DNA from: Cinnamomum chago
Taxonomy: Eukaryota > Streptophyta > Magnoliopsida > Laurales > Lauraceae
Length of the DNA stretch: 64,000 bases
NCBI GenBank assembly: GCA_038049695.1
Contig: CP142451.1
Coordinates: 68,092,001 to 68,156,000, forward strand
Direction of reading: 5' to 3'
Shown one piece after another: positions 58,678-64,000 of this stretch (within the stretch, counting starts at the first letter, position 1; every line of letters begins with the position of its first letter). The translations under genes were made by a program, and so were the position numbers. The notes beneath the pieces were generated by a model. The model had not been told where the DNA came from. It ran no database searches and saw only the letters and a program-made list of their open reading frames with translations.

Positions 58678-59481
58678 GGGCATGAAAGCCAGATTTTGTG
58701 GTGAAAGCCTGGTTTCTTTCGATAGCTTGAAAGCTAGATTTTGAGATGGCATGAGAGCCGAAATTTGTGGCGTAAGAGCCAAAATTTGTTTGTGGCATGG
58801 GAGCCAAAGTTTTTGAGATGGCTTGAAAGCCGAATTTTTGGAGATGTCATAAAAGTCGAATTTTTGAGATGGCGTGAAAGCCGGTTTTTTGAGATGGCAT
58901 GAAAGCCGGGTTTTTTGAGATGGCATGGAAGCCGGATTTTTATTTGGCATGAAAGCTGATTTTTAAAATGGCATGAAAGCCGGGTTTTGAATTGGCATGA
59001 AAGCCAGGTTTTTAGGATGGCATGAAAGTCGGATTTTGAATTGGCATGAAAGCCGATTTTTGAGATGGCATGAAAGCAGAATTTTGAATTGGCATGAGAG
59101 CCAGGTTTTGTGGCATAGGAGTCGATTTTATTTGTGGCATGGAAGCCAAAGTTTGTTTTTGGCATGGAAGCCGAATTTTGTGGCGTAAAAGCCGGTTTTC
59201 TTTGTGGCATGGAAGCTAATTTTTGTTTTTGGCATGGAAGCTGAAATTTGTTTCTTGGCGTGAAAGCCAATTTTTTTTTTGAAAACCAAGTTTTGTTGTG
59301 TTGGCATGAAAGCCAAATTTTAGATTTTTTGCATAAAAGCCAGTTTTTTTGGATTTTTTGGTATAAAAGCCAAAATTTTGTTTTTGGCCTGAAAGCTGAT
59401 TTTGGTTTTTTTTGGCATAGAAGCCGAATTTTGTTTTTGGCGTAAGAGCCAGGTTTTGGTTTTTGGCGTAGAAGCCAGGTT
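58678..59481. repeat. GGCATGAAAGCC tandem array of T2
   Basis: The same core unit as 8606-9300, with more copies and a longer span. The minus strand is open for about 250 codons through it because the unit contains no stop in that frame. Confidence 0.85.
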
Positions 59482-59497
59482 TCAGTTTTCAAAAATG

Positions 59498-59880
59498 CAA
59501 GTATCGACTAAAAGTCTCCTCCCTGCTGAATGGTATTGCAAGTATCGATGGAATGTCGCCTCCTTGCTCATTCAGTTTGTAAGTATCGACTGAACGTCGC
59601 TTCCTTGCTTTTTCAAAAAACTTGGTTTTGCGGGTATTGACTGAATGTCGCTTCCCCATGATTTTTGAAATTTGAGGTTTTTTTTTTTTGTTTTTTTGAA
59701 AATCCGGGTAGTGGATATCAACTGGAATGTTACGTCTCCACGATTTTTGAAATTTTGCAAGTATTGACAAGGAGTCGCTTCCTTGCGGTTTTGAGGTTTT
59801 GGAAGTATCGAATGGGGTTCGCATCCTTCCAATTTTCTTGGGCTTCGCCAGTATCGACTGAGCGTCGCTTCCTCACGGTT
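59498..59880. repeat. GTATCGACTG tandem array of T2
   Basis: The same type as 9304-9768, with about two fewer units. Confidence 0.8.
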
Positions 59881-60248
59881 TCTTAAAAACCATTTTATGT
59901 TTAAAGACACGAGGGTCGTAAATTTTGACGTAAAACCATTTTTTGGTTGTAAAAGTCTGGGTGGACTAGGGTGGAAATTTCTGAGTCCTGATATTTGTTT
60001 CAAACCATGAATTTGGGTTTCAAGGATCGAAAGTTCTGGGCAAGTCCGGGAAGAGGCTCCTAAACTTGGATTTTTGGATCTTTTTTTTTTTTAACAATGA
60101 AACTATGAAAGTAAGCCTTGTTTTGAGAGTTTTTTTTTAGAAATTTCAACATAAGGATGAAAATTCCTAAAGGAGTGGGTTTGACAAGCAAGTACCTGGG
60201 AATAGGCTTTGGTCGTCAGGCATTGCTCTGACCTAATAGCATAAATCT

Positions 60249-60494
60249 TCAAGGGTAGTACCCCTTCAAGAATTTGCTATTGATGGGCAGTATACATCTA
60301 TCACCTTCCATGTTTAGGAGAGCATATGCGCCGTTGGAGAAGACTTTGTCGATGACAAAGGGTCGCTCCCATTTTGGTTCGAACTTGCCTTTGGTTTTGT
60401 GGGTGAAAACCATTGGTCTTTTTACTGCAAGAACCAAGTCACCCTTTTTATAGGTGCGTTGCCTGACCTTCTTGTTGAAAGATCCTGCATGCAT
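60249..60494 (-). pseudogene. T2 integrase C-terminal fragment
   Basis: It reads GSFNKKVRQRTYKKGDLVLA through KWERPFVIDKVFSNGAYALL to the natural stop. This matches the end of T's integrase; the catalytic part was lost at the copia insertion. Confidence 0.85.
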
Positions 60495-60500
60495 GCTTAG

Positions 60501-62178
60501 TGTTGGAAATAGGTGGGCCTGGTGGATAGGTTTTCAAAACTTTTGACCCACTTGACTCAGGGATCAAGTATCCAGAAGGCTATAAAACCCAATCCAGGAT
60601 GCATGTCCTCAATCTAAGCCATCATGATTAGTAAGTAAACCTATCTAGAAGATAGAACAACAGCCAACAAGCATCCATAAAAATCCACAACATGCATGGA
60701 AGTAGATTATACCTTAGGAGCCCGGTTGTGCTCTAATGGAGAAGTTGCGTCTTTCTTTGATGATGAAACACTTTCACGTATCAAACAAGAGTCTCCAAGA
60801 CCTTTTGATCTTCCACGTTATGACCCGTATATTAGATCTCTTTTCTCAAGAAGATGGTGGAATCTCTAAGAGAAAACTCTACTAGAAACTCCAATGAACT
60901 AGAAGGGAACTAGAAGAGAAAGAGGAGAAGAACAATTGTGCAACTCTTGCACTAGGAGGTTTCTGTGCGTGGGATACAATTGTGGACGTCCAAGGGGTTA
61001 TTTCCCCTTATAAAGCCCTCAAGTAATCTCCTCTCTACCTCTCTTACTAATTGAATTAGAAGTCTCACTTCCACACTAATTAGTAGCTTACTATTACCAC
61101 TATTAGAAGTCTCAATTCAAATAGAAATAGTAACTTTCTAATTCCTTCCTTTCGGAGTTCAAGTACAATTAGTAACTTTCTAATTCTTGGGCTAGCGTGG
61201 GGACCACTTCGGATACCTTAGAAAGATGGCTCCAATTGGGACTCGCGACCCCATATCTCATGTGCAATCCGGGCCCACAGTTAATTGCAAATAACACCAC
61301 TATATAAATGCAATTGCACTCCAGTCTTAGGAATAAATTACAAAGAAGACCCTATACTTCCCAATTACCACAAGTAGGCCCCTCTATCATTATCCATGGA
61401 TCAATTGGAATAAGTCTATCCCATCCAATCTTAGATCTACATCTTATTGTCCTTGAGCCCCAATTAATCACAATGATCATCAGTACCATCCAATTAACTC
61501 TTAATAGAGATGGGTGCGCACTTACTAATGACAAATCCATTAATTGGCACAAGGGGATAATATAGATAGATTCCATCTTGACCATTGGATGTTCCCACAA
61601 TCCTACTACCACGTACCCAAGACACCGAGGTGTTGACCTACAGTTAGCTTCACTCATTGGTGACTCAAAGCAAAGGAATAGATAGAAACTTGAGTTCATC
61701 AATTTCTCAGGATTGAGAGCCTATTGCTAGGGAATTACGAGAGCAGTCCTTAAATCAAGACGGTATTCATAATGTGCTTCTCATGGTCCTTCAATACATC
61801 CAGTGTACCAGTACTATGACCAGGAATCTTTCATTCTTATGATCGAGACAAATCACATTATCTCATAGTGATCAAAGTGCTGCAACCTTATCAGATGAGA
61901 TGCCCAGTCTCATCAATGGTTGTGAAGATATTTTTAAGTACAAGATTTGTGACACATATCTCCCATATGTGGATCTCATCCATATACATATATCACATTT
62001 AAATATATTAATGGGACCGGGTTCATCTTATGAACCATTATGTCATATGTATTGGTCATGTGCATTAAGTAATAAATCACCATTCATCTCATGAAAGGAA
62101 AGCATGATTATATTGATAAATAAAGAAATTAATCAATTTATTACATCAACTGATGGATTGAGACCATACAATCTAACA
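60501..62178 (-). repeat. Copia 3' LTR (1678 bp)
   Basis: Minus strand TGTTAGATTGTATGG at 62178 to CCTATTTCCAACA at 60501. No gene within it. Confidence 0.85.
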
Positions 62179-62195
62179 ATCTCCCACTTGAGCTC
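62179..62195 (-). promoter_or_regulatory. Polypurine tract of the copia element
   Basis: Minus strand GAGCTCAAGTGGGAGAT directly before the LTR start TGTTAG. Confidence 0.85.
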
Positions 62196-62199
62196 AATG

Positions 62200-62788
62200 C
62201 CAATCAGGGTTGCTTCTCATGCCCATCCCATCTACATGTTGCTCAAAGGCTTTGTAAAGGGATTTCTCAGATTGTCTGCAAAGTTTATCTAGGTGATAGC
62301 GGTATCACCTCTCTGTACAATCTCTCTGACCATGTGTTACTACCTCTGTACTTGCTTTTGGCTCTTGGGTTCTTTGGACTTATCGACTGCCCTGCTGTTA
62401 TCACAGTAAACTGTGAGTGGCTGTCCTACCAAAAGTACCACTCCAAGTTCCATAAGGAACCTTTTGAGCCAATCTGCTTCTTTACCTACTTCTCAAGCAG
62501 CTATAACATAAACATATACCCAGAAGTTGATTTCTTGGAATCCTTATCTGACATGAAGTCAGAATCTGTGTAACCAACTGGAATTAGTTCATCACTGCTA
62601 TCAATCAACATGTAATCTCTAGTCCTTTTCAAGTATTTGAGAATACACTTTACAGCAGTCCAATGTTTGGGTCCTGGGTTAAACTGATATCTGTTGACTA
62701 GGCCCACTGCATGACAGATATCCGGTCTAGTACATAGCATAGCATACATGAGGCTACCAACAGCCGAAGCATATGGTATCGACCTCAT
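62200..62788 (-). pseudogene. Copia RNase H region
   Basis: It reads YASAVGSLMYAMLCTRPDI, then YTDSDFMSDKDSKKSTSGYM with the first catalytic Asp. It then jumps to the EADWLKRFLMELGVV and CDNSRAVDKSKEP blocks and finally ADNLRNPFTKPL. The step from SGYM to the downstream block lacks about 30 residues seen in relatives, and several stops follow. Confidence 0.85.
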
Positions 62789-63434
62789 ATGATCCTTTTG
62801 GAATCTTGCATAACAAACCGTACTAGTACCTTATATATGTATGCAGCTTGAGATAAGCCTATCATCCTATTTTTTTGGTCTCAATGGAGTTTAATCCCTA
62901 GGATGTGGCTGGCTTCTCCCAAGTCCTTCATATCAAAAGTCTTAGCCAACTAAACTTTTACTGTTGACAACATCCCTATATCACTCTCTAGGAGAAGGAT
63001 GTCATCGACCAGAAAAATTATCCTGCCTCCTTCACTTTTCATATACACTCATGACTCATCCGTTTTTTACAAAAACCAAATGACTTGATTGCCTGGTCAA
63101 AAACGGATGTTCCAGCTTCGGGATGCCTGCTTCAGTCCATAAATAGACTTCTGCAGCTTGCAAACTTTTTGCTCTTGGTTTTTAGCTATAAAACCGTTTG
63201 GCTGCACCATATAGATGTCTTCCTCAAGAGGGCCGTTGAGAAACACCGTCTTGACATCCATTTGCCAAATCTCGTAATCGAGATGAACCGCAATGGATAA
63301 GAGTATCCGGATGGACTTGAGCATGGCTACCGGCGAGAAGGTTTTCTCATAATCGATACCCTCTTTCTGAGTATACCCTTTCGCAATAAGCCTGGCCTTA
63401 AAGGTCTCCAGTTCCTTTAGGATATCCTACAAAC
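62789..63434 (-). pseudogene. Copia reverse transcriptase
   Basis: It has [20 protein letters not shown] wording near 63400, [20 protein letters not shown] and [16 protein letters not shown] (first palm Asp), and [17 protein letters not shown]. The catalytic box near 63005-63020 reads FLVDDI, with Leu for the usual Tyr of YVDD. Stops and shifts break the frame after 63097. Confidence 0.88.
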
Positions 63435-63442
63435 ATGCACAC

Positions 63443-64000
63443 TTATGACTTCGTTTCTAACTTATCCGTCTTAACCTTTAGCACATGTGCAGGACAACCC
63501 CAAATATGTAAATGTTGTAGACTAGGCTTTCGCCCGGACCACAGCTCCCGGGGATGCTTAGGTACAGACTTAGATGGTATGAGATTTAGTATGTACATTA
63601 CAGTATCCAAGGCGTATCCCCAAAAGGATATAGGTAATCCTGAGAAACTCAGCATAGACCTAATCATATCTAAAAGAGTCCGGTTCCTTCTTTCCGCTAC
63701 TCCATTCTGTTGAGGCATACCCGGAGCAGACAACTGGGATAGAATCCCATTTTATGATAAGTATCCCATAAAATCAGCAGAGAGATATTCCCCTCCTCGA
63801 TCTGATCGAAGAGTCTTGATACTTTTACCTAATTGCTTTTCCGCTTCCGCTCGAAACTCTTTGAACTTTTCAAAAGCCTCGGACTTGCGGTGCATAAGGT
63901 ATATGTATCCATATCTTGAGTAATCATCTGTGAAAGTGATGAAATACTCATATCTTTCTCTGGCCCTGACATTAATGGGTCCACACAAATCAGTATGCAC
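63443..64000 (-). pseudogene. Copia integrase core
   Basis: HTDLCGP (first Asp), TFTDDYSRYGYIYLM, RSDRGGEYLS (second Asp) and [14 protein letters not shown] (Glu) give the D-D-E set. One in-frame stop at 63752-63754 splits it. After VGYPKGT the sequence leaps straight to the RT region. About 200 residues between integrase and RT are missing compared with intact relatives. Confidence 0.9.

Larger units (their letters stand above)
57894..60500 (-). mobile_element. T2: fragment of a second T-family element
   Basis: It matches 7836-10385 of T throughout: antisense gene end, both tandem arrays, spacer and integrase C-terminus in the same order and orientation. It is cut at 57893 by the start of T's candidate LTR and at 60501 by a copia LTR. 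This order suggests T inserted into T2's antisense gene at CTTGC (57894-57898). Confidence 0.85.
60501..64000 (-). mobile_element. Ty1/copia element, defective, running off the window
   Basis: A 3' LTR (60501-62178), a polypurine tract and a broken pol in copia order (integrase, RT, RNase H) on the minus strand. The protein wording ([47 protein letters not shown]) is that of tobacco Tnt1-like copia polyproteins. Two internal deletions and many stops make it non-functional. Its 5' half is beyond the window, so its target duplication (cttag at 60496-60500) cannot be checked. Confidence 0.9.

Overview
This is plant nuclear DNA, almost certainly from a flowering plant. It is made nearly entirely of transposable elements and I see no intact host gene. 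The support is Tat-lineage Ty3/gypsy proteins with a second (archaeal-type) RNase H, Ty1/copia proteins, an RTE-type LINE remnant, long LTRs with TG...CA ends and 5-bp target site duplications (TSDs), and no prokaryotic signals. I cannot name the species.

Layout. 1-4735: a decayed LINE reverse transcriptase (402-1797) and unassigned sequence. 4736-57893: one very large, old Ty3/gypsy element on the minus strand, called T here, about 17-18 kb once its insertions are removed. In its own direction it has a candidate 5' LTR (55293-57893), a tandem-repeat leader, gag (from 53733), protease (about 21.3 kb), a G-patch region (14.5-13.7 kb), RT, RNase H, archaeal-type RNase H and integrase (13.7-10.1 kb), and two short-period tandem arrays (9.8-8.6 kb). 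Beyond these is an oppositely oriented, intron-bearing pseudogene (4736-8412). No 3' LTR was found. T has in-frame stops, several of the C-to-T type, and frameshifts.

Five later insertions split T's gag, protease and G-patch regions. They are a B/A solo-LTR mosaic (14517-20621, TSD gttga/gctga), the copia-like gag-only element D (22194-38036), solo LTR A2 (38598-42266, TSD ATCTG), solo LTR C (43563-49392, TSD ggttt/agttt) holding solo LTR B2 (43894-46844, TSD AGAAC), and solo LTR A3 (49775-53652, TSD ATGAG). D itself holds D' (27058-37051, TSD CTTTT), a young gag-less relative with two 2655-bp LTRs. The 5' LTR of D' holds an inverted solo LTR, D'' (33184-35076, TSD CTATG). At the joints tested (A3, C, the B/A mosaic, D'), removing the insert and one TSD copy restores an open frame.

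57894-60500 is part of a second T-family copy (T2): the antisense pseudogene end, tandem arrays and integrase C-terminus. A defective Ty1/copia element (60501 to the window end, minus strand) cuts it.

The most unusual signal is a set of clusters of short palindromes at a fixed place relative to the TATA box in several LTR families. Their core sequence differs between families and, in the D family, has changed at every site of the cluster together. The second is the intron-containing antisense gene carried by the T family.
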